Part shown: in pieces, positions 35,214-48,700 of the stretch | Position numbering within the stretch: position 1 is the stretch's first letter | Layout of the letters: the number at the start of each line of letters is the position of its first letter | NCBI GenBank assembly: GCA_022495005.1 | Contig: JAGYXB010000051.1 | Location: 2,356,001-2,420,000 of the forward strand | Length of the DNA stretch: 64,000 nt | Reading direction: 5' to 3' | Source: Rhyacophila brunnea | Taxonomy: Eukaryota > Arthropoda > Insecta > Trichoptera > Rhyacophilidae | Notes under the pieces: generated by a model | Seen by the model: only the letters and a program-made list of their open reading frames with translations | What the model was told of the DNA's origin: nothing | Databases searched by the model: none | Program-made: the position numbers and the translations under genes

Positions 35214-36827
35214 TACTCTTGTGACATTGTGATAATTTTGAGTGATTATTTTTTTAATATTGTGAGTGTATGATAGGATTTATATTAACTTCGAGAATGG
35301 TCACTAATTTTAATTAATTATTGTATTCAATTACATATTACTTAATATAGAAATACGTAATATTTCAGAGGCTTATTATGACTATAGAAATTCAAAATAA
35401 ATTCTTAAGGATGGCTATTTATCTTTTAAATTAATAGTAAGTTTGTACAAATTAGACTAAGTTTAGTATAATATTATATTATAATACATTACACTGCTAT
35501 AAATAATTATTGTATTTTTTTATTTTTCGAGTTATTATTGCTCAACTGTTGATAATGATGAGCATGATAAAAATGATAATGATAACAGAAAGAAAGAGAG
35601 AGTAGATAAATAATATCGCAGCTTAGAAAGGCTTGTTTGTCTTTTCACTCATCATAGATGGCACTGTATATATTTCATATAAATGAACTGGAAATTTTAT
35701 AATTTGAATATTTTTACTGCTAAGACTGCATATTTAAAAAATTCACCTTCAAACAATGAAATAGATACCAATACTTAGAAAAATGCTGTGAATTTGATAA
35801 AGAAGTGAGCTTAGGAATTTATGATAGATATTACAAGATCGATTGTGTAGATATTCAAATATAACAGTTATATTTTGTGAATTTCTTATCATTAAAAAAC
35901 TAAAACAACAAAAATAATAATACAATATTTTTTTTTAATAAGTATAATATTTTCAAAGTTTTTTTTAATTTATTTATAAGTGCCTTATTATAAAGAATCT
36001 ACAACAAAAACTCTATTGCATTAGTACATTTCATGCCATTTTGTCATATTTTATAGTATTTAAAAATTATTACCTCTACCTCTCTTACTATTTTAGCCTT
36101 GTAAAATATCCTATTTTGAAACATATTTTTTTAATCCTTCTCCTGTAATAAAATTGATTTAAGAGTATCTATGTAAAATGTATTAAATTTAAGCCCGATA
36201 TTTATTTTCCATTAAATTGGATTTATTTGTAAATAAATTATGCATATTTTAAGATATGTGCGAAAATTTTGTTTAACTATCCCATCCAAAATTTCATTTC
36301 TATTCATCACCCAATTTCAAGAAGTTTCAAGTAGGTGATGTAAACACAAACACACTTTTTGGATATCATCGAAATTTAATATATTGGTTTTGTATCATTC
36401 ACATTCTTAACCTATCACTAAAGATAAAGGCAATAAATCAAGGTAACATTAAGGGTACCTATTCAGTGTATTGTATTGTATTCTTGAATACAAAAATTTC
36501 TTAAAGTATCAAAAATTGCAACACACAACAACATATTATTTTAAATTGTTAATATTTATGAAGTAAAATAGTGCTGCAGGCGAATTTTTAAAAAATATTA
36601 GAGCAAATTTGCTGTGTGTTTATCTCACTTATCTGGTTGACCCGCCACGCCGGCTGCCTCACCATGCGACAGACCCCCCCAGAGCCCTGTCAGCCCCCTT
36701 GTGGGTCCATGTTTTACATAATATAATGTATGGAATGAATACCTACATGGGTAGATATTAATTTATTTAAGAAATAAAATTAATTTACACTTTAACACTT
36801 TTATTATAGTAAAGAAATCATGCTTAA

Positions 36828-37520
36828 CGGCCCACATGCTCGTCGTAGGTCAAAATTTGACTTTTTATTATATTTTCAAACCATGATCCTGGACACTCCT
36901 TAAACGTTGTAGATAATCTATTTATATAATTTTGAAGCCTTATTATCCTTTATATTTATTTTTAACATTTTATGACTGCATAAAGTATTTTTGTTACATA
37001 AAATAGTATTCTTTTAAACCTCTCGCTCTAATGTTTTAGAATATAGTCATATTTCGGTACATGAATGTGCAGTGGTGTTAAGATTTTCTACATTAATTAA
37101 TTTTTAATCGCATTTATAAAACCATTAGTATAATTTATGATGAGATAATTTTAGTATAATATTTACGATAAAAAATTATATTGATAATCTCTGTGATCCC
37201 AAATTTGACAAGAATTAGGCATTTTATTAATCAAAAAATCGGCAAGATTAACACATTTGAAGATGATTCTAAAGATACTTATTATAAGCTATGTCTTTGA
37301 CCATTCAAGTGTGATAAACATCTTATGAATAATGATTGCTTTATAATAATTATTGACCTAAGAATAAGGTAGTGTTTTTTTGAAATACGCCATTTCTTTT
37401 GTCATTCCCCAGTGATTAGGCTACAACATACGGCCGTAGCCATAAATTGACAAACTATAATTGAAGTAGGGAGTAAAATGTTATTGACGCGCGTGTTTGA
37501 ACATTGAACACGTTTGAACA
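36828..37520. mobile_element. Foldback family F1, left-arm copy
   Basis: TTAA (36824-36827), then CGGCCCACATGCTCGTCGTA and a full left arm through GCGCGTGTTTGAACATTGAA. No right arm. Confidence 0.82.
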
Positions 37521-37655
37521 ACCAAGGGTAACTTCAATCTTAGCGACCCTGCATATAGTAAAATGTATCCAGCACACACCCAAGTTTGAACACCAATGTT
37601 TAGTCACAGCGCCCCATAAAAGTAAAACAAAAATGAAAGATAAGTGAGTTGTAAA

Positions 37656-37742
37656 TGTCAAATGAATATTGTTGGTGGACTTGAAAGTATCAAGATAAGA
37701 ATGCGATTTCCAGATAAGACAATACGTCGTCGATATTTGCAG
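37656..37742 (+). other. Upstream block shared with PKG copy 2 (island a)
   Basis: It aligns with 59103-59186 over about 85 bp: TGTC.AA.GAAT, CAAGATAAGA.TGC, AGATAAGAC and TCGATATTTGCAG are shared. In copy 2 it is followed by a GT donor-like site; here by GGATAT. It may be a duplicated 5' UTR exon or an enhancer. Confidence 0.55.
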
Positions 37743-39339
37743 GGATATTAAGAAACTAGTTAGTATACTAACAACTAAATAATTGACTACCCCCCCCCCA
37801 ACAAGGTGTTTCAACTTATATTTTAATACCTACCACGATTATTACCCATTTTGATGTTAATTAGCTCACCCCAGTCTTCAGCCAATTCGGGGGGTGAATA
37901 AGGGAGATGAAGCTGAATATACATACTGATATTAATTGATTTTCAGATTTCAATTAAATAAAGGTAGGTAACAGAATATATTATCTCAATAGTAAAGTGG
38001 ACAGTTAAAGAATAAGTCTGTAAAACGAATTTGGACTATAATAGAAGGAGTATTATACATTTTTAGTTCTGTTATGACATAAGAATTTATTTTGCAAGTA
38101 CATAAAGCATGGTTAAATCAATAAACTTCATAAATACTAAGATCGTTTAGTTGCCATTCTGATTTTCTCGCTCAAGCAAAGGCGGCCATTTTATGTTTGT
38201 TTTCATTACTTACTCAAGTGCAGTGTGCAATTAATGGTTTCACACAAATTTTACAGGATTTTTCATTATTATAGCGAATATGATAGCGAAGTCAGAAGTG
38301 TTTTATTTGGCTGCTTATCTACTCATCGTAAAAGATTGTCTTTTTATATGCCCTACAAATTAGCAAATATGTAAATGTCATAACAGTAGTATGAAGTTCT
38401 CTGCAAATGAACCTGTAATGCACTCACTTGTAGCTAACTTAATCAGTGGTCCTTTTTTGCTTCAATTTCCATCACTAATAAGGTTTTTCAACGTATCTGG
38501 TAAAAATATTTATTATTACAATGTATGTAGAGCTTGTTTTTAATTACATAACTACCATACGTAGTATAGGATGTATGTATGTATGTTTATAAGACGTATT
38601 ATTTAATGGTATAATATGTAGGGATACATTATTTAAACAGATTTACAATAATTACAAGATAAAAAGAACTTTTATATACAACGTTTTTCAATTTTGTGTT
38701 GAATCATATAAACTTGACTTGACTAGCTTAAACGATCAAAAAAAATTGTACTTGATAGAAATAATACTTACTGAAATGTCATTTTGACAGCTCATATTGA
38801 CTTCCATAGTAACGCACGTATATATTAATAATTTAGTTGCTAGGACCCCAGACCCCCCATAGCAACCATGGTGTCGAAATAACTTTTCATACAAAACAGA
38901 TTTAACTGAAAATGAATTCAATTCTACTTAAAGATGGCTAAAAGTATTAAAAAATGCATTGGCATCGTGTTCTGATATATTCTAAAAGTTTCAAATGTCT
39001 AGCTAGTAGGGAAGTTAGTTAAAAATCGATTGCAAGATTTGTACCGGACAAAGAACCACCGGACAAATAAGAATACGAGCTAAGAAAAACGTTGTAAAAT
39101 TGAGCCTTATTACAGGTAAAATTATTTTTTACTACTTTATAAGTATGTAGGTATTTACAAAGAAAATCAATCTGTACGAGTGTATTCAGAGTTATATGGG
39201 GCTTGGTCCCTTTATTGTTAGGACTTTTTCAGACGCTTCACCTATCTTGCTATTACTTAAGAAAGCAACTAGGTAATAATCAGGTTCTAAGGAAAATGTT
39301 TTAAAAATGATTACATAGGTACTGATTATAAATTTATAA

Positions 39340-39420
39340 TGAGAACACCTGTTATCACACTCGATAACAGGAAATTCTGAAATAATGTCATTTTAGATAA
39401 TTCAACAATGTATATACATT
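39340..39420 (+). promoter_or_regulatory. Promoter-proximal block shared by both PKG copies (island b)
   Basis: GAGAACACCTGTTATCACAC and TTAGATAATTCAACAAT recur at 59571-59640. Each lies about 305-315 bp before its ATG. It is either promoter or 5' UTR DNA retained since the duplication. Confidence 0.6.
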
Positions 39421-39643
39421 TATACATTTTATATACATACATTTCACAGTGCATTAATAAGAGTACGCACTCATTCAAAAAAGGCAACTTTAGTTGATAT
39501 GAATACGGAATGCAGTGATATATTGTTTGTAATATTTTATCGTATTTGGAGTGAGTTGCTGTGTCAATTATTATTAATTATTTCAAAGGCAGTCTTAGAG
39601 GTTGATATATATCACAATAAATAATAATAATCTTAACTTAACG

Positions 39644-39757
39644 ATGGTTCGCCTTTGCGCTCCATTTAGTTGGAGTGTCAAAAAGGGGTTTAATCTGTGG
39701 TCCGTTGCAGACGGTAAAGAGAATTATACGGATCCAAGTGCTACAAGTAAAATAACG
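39644..39757 (+). CDS. PKG copy 1 exon 1 (start codon exon, GC donor)
   Basis: ATG at 39644; 38 codons, phase 0. Donor is GCAAGT, not GT. The same exon in the second copy (59884-59991) has GTGAGT at the same place, so the homologous position supports a real GC-AG intron. The two N-termini share the pattern MVRLC.PF.W.VK.GFNL.SV, then YTDP.A and KIT. Confidence 0.85.
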
Positions 39758-42700
39758 GCAAGTACTTATCTCATAATATATTAGATACTTAATAAAAATA
39801 AGTCGACGGATTTCTTCAATTATTACGATAAGAGGGCTCGCACATCAGAACTCGCCGCATGCGTCTTACGACGAATTCGTCGATGTGACGTCATCGTAAA
39901 CCAAGAAACAAACGTTATCAAATGGAGCTTCGCAGATTGGCTGATGCAACTGCAACTCTGCGACCCTGCGACATTCGTCTAGTTGCATTGGCCAAAGCCT
40001 GCATGTCGATGTCCGGCCAATATCGACTCCGCGCATGCAGACAGCTGCAGAATCGGGCGAATCGGCCATTTCTCTCCAGACTGTCGCTGCGTTTGGTAGA
40101 GCTAGAGCTAGCAGCGCTAGGCAGATGTGCGAGGTTGTGATCGTGCAACATTCGCCGGCAGTCTCGAAGGTTTTAATTTATAGCCGTCAGGCACACAAGG
40201 CGAGTTGTGATGTGCGAGCCGGCTAAGATATCCAAAACACATAATATATAAACGATGTAAGAATTAAATGCCTAGGTATATACTTTTTATTAATTGAAAA
40301 GTATTCCAATAGCCGAAAGAAAAAATCTTTGTTGTCCTATTTGGAGGAACCCTTAACACATTAAATTACTGCTGCGTTACTATCTTGAACGGAAACTTCC
40401 GTAGAAAATCTTCGAAATGCTGAATGCATAATCACAAATATTCACGGCAGGCGAAAATTTTGTCATCATGAATTTTACTTGATTTAATAAATAAAATAAT
40501 CCTTTAGAACAAAGTATTAAAATAATATTTTATTGCTTACACTATGGATATACGATTCATCTTAACATATTATTTCTACATTGAACAAACAAATGGGGAG
40601 CAAAATATAAATTTACAATTGATAATACATATAAAAACAGATTTATATTGTAACTTTACGTCTGCATATTAATAATCAACTATTTACTAGCAACAAAAAG
40701 AAAAGTGCGTGGCATCAAATTTTATTCTTTCATTCATTAAAATTTCTAATAGAATTCCACTCTCGCTACTTTAATAATGATATCCAACCAAACTAATCTT
40801 TTAATTTGTAGACCTTTATTGTTTAAAAATAGTTCAAAATAAACCGTTTTTCACGAATTTTATGAATTCTCGCGGATTTCACGAATTTCACAGTCACACT
40901 AACTTCAGTTTTTCAGCTGACCACTTTTGTTCTGTGTCGCATTTTCACGTTAGTTCGACCGTATATTATATTAATGTTTTTGTAAAAAACAGAACAAAAA
41001 AAATCTCCAATCAATATTTAAGGTGCTAACGATTAATGGAGTTATTGTTACGGTTACTTTTGCTGTTGGATTATTTTAACTCTCAGATCCACATTAACAA
41101 TAATTTATTGTCCTACTATAAAACTACGCCATACGAATACACCCTATATAAAGATAAAATAATTGTACCTAATGGAAAACAGTCTCTATCAGGGATGGCC
41201 AGTACGTCGATCGCGAAGGTATTTTTGGTCGATCGCGGACATAATAATATATTGTACTATATTGGGAATCATGTTGGGTTTACTACTTTATGTAAAAATT
41301 AATACAATAAAAAAAGCAATACCCACTTTTATCAGTAACCATTGCATTATGTATACAATGAAAAAAATGCTGAAAATATCCAATGCAAAGTTTCGGATGA
41401 AAATAAATAATAAATTTTAAGATTTCTAATATTCGATAAACAGGTAAATTGTGTATATATTTCTAAATTACAGTTAATCTGTACTGATTTTTTTTAGAAG
41501 TGAAAAACATAACAATTATATTATTGTCGTTAATTCGATTTTTTCGTATCATTATTTTTTATAAGTACTTACTTATGTATAAAATATCTGTTTTCAAAAT
41601 ACATAAATACATATTTGAATTATAAAAATGGGTTTTTATTGTTCTGGCATGATATAATTACAAGTGATATCAGTCGATCGCCATAAATAATTTTATCAAC
41701 TAGTCGATTCTAGAAAAAAAAAGTGTGGCCACCCCTGCTATTTAAAGCCGATCGTCCCAATTGAAAATTGGATAGACCTGACTATCTCTTCACCCAACTA
41801 ATTATTGTTTTTTTTTTTACAAACAGGGTTGTTTCCTTTTGTAAATATTTAAACGATTTAATACCCAAAAATTGTGTAATGATGTATAATATTTCGTTGT
41901 AGCCCATCGACACTGGTATACCAGTTGCGTCATATTTTGGCAAAGCAGCAGACGATGGTATCATTCACAGTAACGGTGATGCTTCCACCAGTTCCGATAC
42001 ACCACCAAAAAAGGATGCGGCTCCGCCAACGCCAGTTAGCCTCGAAGATGACACGCTTATCAATAATAGAGCGATGGATACTCGTACTGCTACCACCGAG
42101 TCCACTGAACAAGTCCATCGAAAAGGACGCATTTTAGCGGCGATGGAAATTGACTCCTCACAGCCCATTCAAGATATCAAGTATCAGAAATACGACAAGG
42201 ATTCAAAGTAAAAGAAATGATAATTTTATTATTTATACATATATTTTCTTTTCTTTAAAACATCATGGTTTCACTTGCCAAATTTATTTGTTATGCAACT
42301 CTGTATTCATACTTCTCTCTGTAACCGTGTGTTGACAAAACACTGTAACCCACATGTATGGTATATTTATTATCTCACGAAGGTGTACTAGAGGTAGATA
42401 GAGTATTCGTTTTATAACTTTACAATTTTTTTCCACTTATTACTACACTGATACGCATTTTTGCCTGATTACCTCGCATAAAATTAAATCAAAATGATAT
42501 TCACTTGTATTGATATAATTATCTAGTAATAGGTAAATAATTAAATTGATAATATATGTAATATTTTAGAATATATTACATCATTTTCATCCTAGCGCCG
42601 AAGTGTGAAGTTATGAAGCATAAAAATACTCTACGGCCTACGTCCTACGCAGTAGCAAAATTAAAGTAGAAATTATTGGTCTTCGCAGCGACGTTGGTGG

Positions 42701-45700
42701 AGTGGGCCACGCCATCGTGAGAATAATACACTATGCCAAAAACAAACGTTTTGGATGTTGAAAAAGAGTAGTTAGAAGAATGACTTATAAACATAATTAT
42801 TAATACTCGATATACGAAAGGAAAACTTAGCAATTCCATACACACCCTCTGTAGTGTGAAGGTGACTACCTTAAATTATTTTTAATTAAAGGTTGGTTAT
42901 GTATTAATTTCTACATAAAACATTCATAATATTAGAAATATAATTATTTGACGGTTTTTCAACGGTCTTGTTACAAGTGACTCGAAATAACCGCTTCATG
43001 GAACCTGTGAGGTGAACACATCCTTTCGTAAACAACTAAAAACCCATTGGTGCGAATTTGTTCATAAATATATATTTAATATTAAATTTAAAACTTTTTG
43101 AACTCAAATATATATAAGCTCTAAAATATTTTACACAATAGATTCAGTGAATAAAATTGGCGTATCCTGTTTTACTACTTATATCAATAATTATTGTAAG
43201 TATATTTATAGATCACTCAGTCTTATCAAGAAAGCATTGATAGCCAACCAGTTTGTAAACAATGTAATGAACGATGACAGATTAAAATCAGTTATGGAAG
43301 CAATGCACCCCGAGAAATTTTCAGCCAATAGCTTCATCATAAACGAAGGCGAATTTGGATCTCATCTTTACATCTCAGCCGAAGGAAATTTTGAGGTCAT
43401 AACAAGTGGAAAGACTGTCAAGACATTTGGTCCAGGAGAAGTTTTTGGCGAACTGGCTATACTCTATAAAGCAAAGCGTTTTGCTTCTATTAAAGGTAAT
43501 CGTAAGGTTATCACGTTCCTATTCATAAAGTTTGTATTATGTATATCTACTTCATTACTAGGACATGGACAGAGCTCGAAATGTGCCGGAACGCACCGGA
43601 GCGCCGTTCCGGTTCGTTAATTCGGTTAAGTTATCGCTCCGTCTCGTGGAAAAAATAATTTGACCACCTGGGCTAGATATGCCATACAACAAATAATCCA
43701 ACACACTTATTTTTATAAAATATATTTACATAAAATTAGACAACAACTACTTACGTTAATATTTTAGGAAAATTATCGAGCGCTCCGGTTCGTATTTCGA
43801 GTGCTATCTTTATATTGTTGTTACATACTTACCTATTAATCCAAATTAGAAACATCTAACAAGTTTAAAAAAACTTATTTTTTCATAGTCTAATTGTCCA
43901 ATATGATTCTTCATTTCCAACTAGTGACAACTGATGCGAGAGTATGGGTGCTAGAAAGAAGTGTCTTCCAAAAGATTGTACTGATTGACAGAAAACAGGA
44001 GCAAGCAGACAATATCCAATTCCTCTCATCCGTTAAAGTATTGGAAGGAATCCAACATTCAGATCTAGTGAAGATATCAGACTTCCTTAAAAGAGTAAGA
44101 GCCTTTTTTAAAACTAAACTAAACATTATACTTACTTTCCGATAAAATATATCTATTGTCGAATGTCAGGCTTCTTAAAAAATAAATGTTAGGTATACAT
44201 AAATAGATTATTATAGGAAACGCAATCCTATTTATGAACACGCTGAATCGGCAACGATGCCGAAAAGGGTGACAGCATGTTCACCTATACACAATACATT
44301 CAAACATTAATAAGATCGGGATGGCTGGCGAAATCACCGCCGCTGGTCGTTGATTGTATTAGTGGGGCGCTAATCGTATCCTACCTTGTCAATAGAGATA
44401 ATATTATTAACAACAAAATAATAAGAATAGGTGAACGAAATACTAAAAATACTATTACTTAAATAAAAAAATCGGTGCGTGTACTTAATATGTACGCGCG
44501 TTAGAAGTTATACTTTCTTGGCGTAACAAAACAAAAACAAAACTTGTGATAACCTAGATTCTTCGACTAGCTCTTAATTATCCTGTTAAATTACACACTC
44601 AAGAAAAGGGGCCGCTTATTGGAGCGCCATTGGTTTATTTCTACACACTTTAACTTATATTACTAAACTGCATAATTATTTCTCGTTGTTTTTATTTTTA
44701 AAGTAAAAACTGTCACTCTGACGTTTAATCGTTTGTTTACGTAAGGAATTTCAAATGGCTGACAATAATAAATTCGTTGCCTAGGCAACGGAACAATTCT
44801 ACTATCAAACTTCCGTTTGTATACAACTATTTGATTTGCACCTAACTTCATACTGTCGCGCTCTATCGTAACGGTGTGCGCGCGCAGCTCTCAATTTCAC
44901 TCTCTACCAAACGCCCCAAAAGAAGTATAACTTCAAAAATTGATTTACTATTTATACATCGACAATAAATTTGTTTATAATGCGATAAATATGTTGTAGT
45001 TAGGAAATCGCTGATGTAAGTCAAACAAATGTTTGTTTTCTTTCGTCATTTACCGGATACCATCACTCTGAGCCCCTAAAATAAAGCCGACACGGACCAG
45101 TCTTCTACAAAGAATAAGCGTAGAAATAATCTAAACACTTATTTAAACCACTGATCAATTTTATTTGGCAGAATTCTTATATAATATAATAAGGAAGATG
45201 GATTATATAGTTTACACTCATGCATAAGAAATCTCCTCTAATTTGTGTTGTTTTAGGAGTTTTTCTTACCCGGGACCAAGATTATAAGACAAGACGAAAA
45301 GGGAGATAAGTTTTACATTATTCGTGCATACAGTGTTTCAATTACCAAACGCCTATTAGGTAGTGATGAAGAAGTCTTTGTCATGGAACAATTTCGAGGA
45401 GAATGTTTCGGAGAGCAAGCTCTTCTCCATGAAGACAAAAGGATGGCGACAGTCACCGCTGGGGTGTCAGGAGTTGAATGTTTGACATTGGATCGACTGT
45501 AAGCTATATATTTTTTTAATGTGATCTGTACATATCACTTTTTTTAGATACCTTATTTCCATCTATACTAACTAAAAAAATGTGACACCGGATTCGTCTA
45601 AATCGATTTTTATGAAGTACAAAAGATTAGAAGTATAGCAAGACTTATTGGGTTCACGCCCGAACAAAATCCGCAATCCGAACACTTTTTGATTGGCCAT

Positions 45701-48700
45701 ACCAGGGTTTCCCAAACTATGATCCGTGGAACAACGGTGTTCCTCCGAACCTGAATAGGTGTTCCGCGACCATTTGGAAAGGTTTTATACACTGCAACAC
45801 ATTTAAAGATCTTCCACTAAGTAGAAGTGAAATAAGTAAAACTAAAATAATTAAAGAATCTACTTCATATTGAAAGGCGAGTGATGATCAATCTGCACTG
45901 ATGTTTATGACGTCAACTATCTAGATAGGTCATGGCTCCCAAAAGGGGCTGACAGGCCTCTAGCCTGGGAGCCTGGACTTGCGGGGGGCCCGGCGTGAGA
46001 GATCGACCAGCCAAGTGAGATAAACACACATCACAAACATGTACTAATAGTAAAAAAATGTCGCCTGCGGCGATGTTTAACTTCAAGCATACTAACATTT
46101 AATAATATGTGGTTTTACCATACTTACAATTTTTTATTATTGTCGATATTTGATATGTCCATAATTGTGCATATCAACATAAAAGTGGGTGTATCAAAAA
46201 TACTAAAAATCACTAAAATACCCTTAATTTTACCTCGACCACAAATGTGGAATATGCAACCGTAGATCGTCACATTGCCTTTAACCTTAGCGGTAAAAAG
46301 GGGGCCCGCCAAAGATTCTTGCCTGGGAGCTCGCTTAGGGATGCGGGGGCCATGACCTAGGTACAGACGGACGACCATCTTTTCTCACACCATGCGCATG
46401 AAAAAGATGGGGTAGGTGTATTGTTTTTAACTGGCCGGCTGACAAGTCTTGTCAGTTTAACGACAGTTGCCAAAATTGGCAGAACGGTTAGGTGCGCTAA
46501 TAAATAACCTACAAAATAAACTATGTGTTCCGTTAAAATTTCCGGGTTTGCGAAGTGTTCCATTGCAGAAAAAGTTTGGGAAACCCTGGGCTATACAATC
46601 CGATATTTCGGAGCCTATTTTTTTAGAGGAATGAATGTTACCCACTATTGAGACCATTCTCTGGGTCCAAACACGTACCTATTGAAAAAGAAGATTGTGT
46701 TATTATGTGTTTACCTCCATAACATCGCACGTCCTTCACATACTTTCATATACTTTCGGGCGTATACTGTGGTTTAACGAATGAGAAGCATCCTTTCAAC
46801 CAGTTCTAGCTTTCAAGTTTCAACCTAACCTAACCGATTTTTTTTAAACGGTACATGTTCAAACACGCGCGTTACTATGATCTTACTCCCTAATTCATTT
46901 ATCGTTTGTCAATTTATGGCTACGGCCGTATGTTGTAGCTTAGCCACTGGGAAATGCCAATAGAAATGGCGTATTTCAAAAAAATACTACCTTATTCTTA
47001 GGTCAATAATTATTATAAAGCAAACATTATTCGTAGACTGTTTATCACACTTGAATGGTCAAAGGCATAGATTATAATCAGTATCTTTAAAAGCATCTTT
47101 AAATGTGTAAATCTTGCCCATTTTTTGAATAATAAAATGCCTAATTCCTATCAAATTTGGGATCACAAAGATTATAAAATATAATTTTTATCGTAAATAT
47201 GTCACTATGTAATGTTAACATTAATTTTACTAATGGTTTTGTAAATGCGTTTAAAAATTAATAAACGTAAAAAATCTTAACACGACTGCATATGGATGTA
47301 CTGAAATATGACTATATTCTAAAACATTAGATCGAGAGGTTTAAAAGAATACCATTTTATGTAATAAAAATACTTTATGCAGTCATCAAATGTTTAAAAT
47401 AAATATAAAGGATAATAAGGCTTCAAAATTATGAAAATAGATTATCTATAACGTTTAAGGAATGTCCAGGATCATGCTTTGAAAATAGCATAAAAGCTCC
47501 ATTTTGACGTACGCTGAGCATGTCCCCCCAATGAATGTATTATATTGTTATTATGGAGCACAGATAAGAAAGGTCTTTTCTCATACTATGCCAACGTAAA
47601 TCAACGAAAATGATTGCATGTTGTTGTTAAAATAATTATTTTAAGCAATGGACAAAGATACTATTTGATAATTATCTTAGTTACCATTGTTACGCCACTA
47701 AGATAACTAGTTACTTAGTTACAATTCTTATAATATGCTCAAAATGTTAACGTTTTTTTTGTTATAGAACTCGTGGAACAAAGTTTGATTTTGAGTACCT
47801 ACAGTAGAACCATGATATAACAGACTTCGGATATAACGGTCGAAATATCCGATCAAATGTGAAAAATGTTATAAACATCCAGCATGTTTAAATCCAAGTG
47901 TCACCGCTTGTAAACAATGTACAGTAGAACCATGATATAACAGACTTCGGATATAACGGTCGAAATATCCGACCAAATGTGAAAACTGTTATTAACATCC
48001 AGCATGTTTAAATCCAAGTGTCACCGCTTGTAAACAATGTTTGCGCATAATAATCTAATATCATTCATTGACTATTTGTCAGATAACAAAATTCAACTAA
48101 AATTCACGCATTTTCGTAATTTTAGAGAGTTGATTAAAAAAAATAGCATACTAATTCAAAAGTGCAAACCAAACATGATTCTTTTTTCTAAGCAGGGTTA
48201 CCGAAAGCAAGAGCGTCGACATTGAAAATTAACGTCACTCCACAGCGGGTGTGTCAGGAATCAGATTATTAATAATCTAACAGAAAAACAAATAATTATA
48301 TTAATTTAATAAAATAATTTGTATGTATGTTTTAGTGTTTTTAATGAATTCTTGGGAGACATTCAAGAATTGAAAGAAAAACGATATGAGGATTCACTGC
48401 CATCGACAAAACCTGTTAGAAATAATTTAGAAAAACCTTCAGGTAAACAGTCTTTATAATTTATCATGGCTAAATATTGTTTTTTTTTATATAAAAAGGG
48501 TAGCCACCATAGAATTAAGTGTTCCCTTGTAGCCAGACAATATTCAAAGAAAATTGTTAATATCTTTAAGTATAATAAGAAACATCGTATAAATACAGAC
48601 TACCTTCTAATTTCAGTGTGGTTACAATATTGAAGCATGGTTTGATATAAATAAAAATGATATCAAGCTATACACATTTTTATTTTTTAGAAAATTTGAT

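Larger units (their letters stand above)
35214..39643. other. Sur-PKG intergenic region
   Basis: It holds an F1 half-copy (36828-37520), a block shared with the upstream region of PKG copy 2 (37656-37742), a short TATG microsatellite (about 38570-38590) and a proximal block shared with copy 2 (39340-39420). The PKG copy 1 promoter should lie here; no TATA or initiator could be assigned. The rest is AT-rich with no gene. Confidence 0.5.

Noticed and set aside
37455..37814. 119-codon minus-strand frame
   Set aside because: It overlaps the end of a foldback arm and the PKG upstream block; no protein similarity.
39866..40226. Overlapping frames on both strands near the PKG start
   Set aside because: They lie wholly within the GC-rich TIR element, whose base composition lengthens chance frames.
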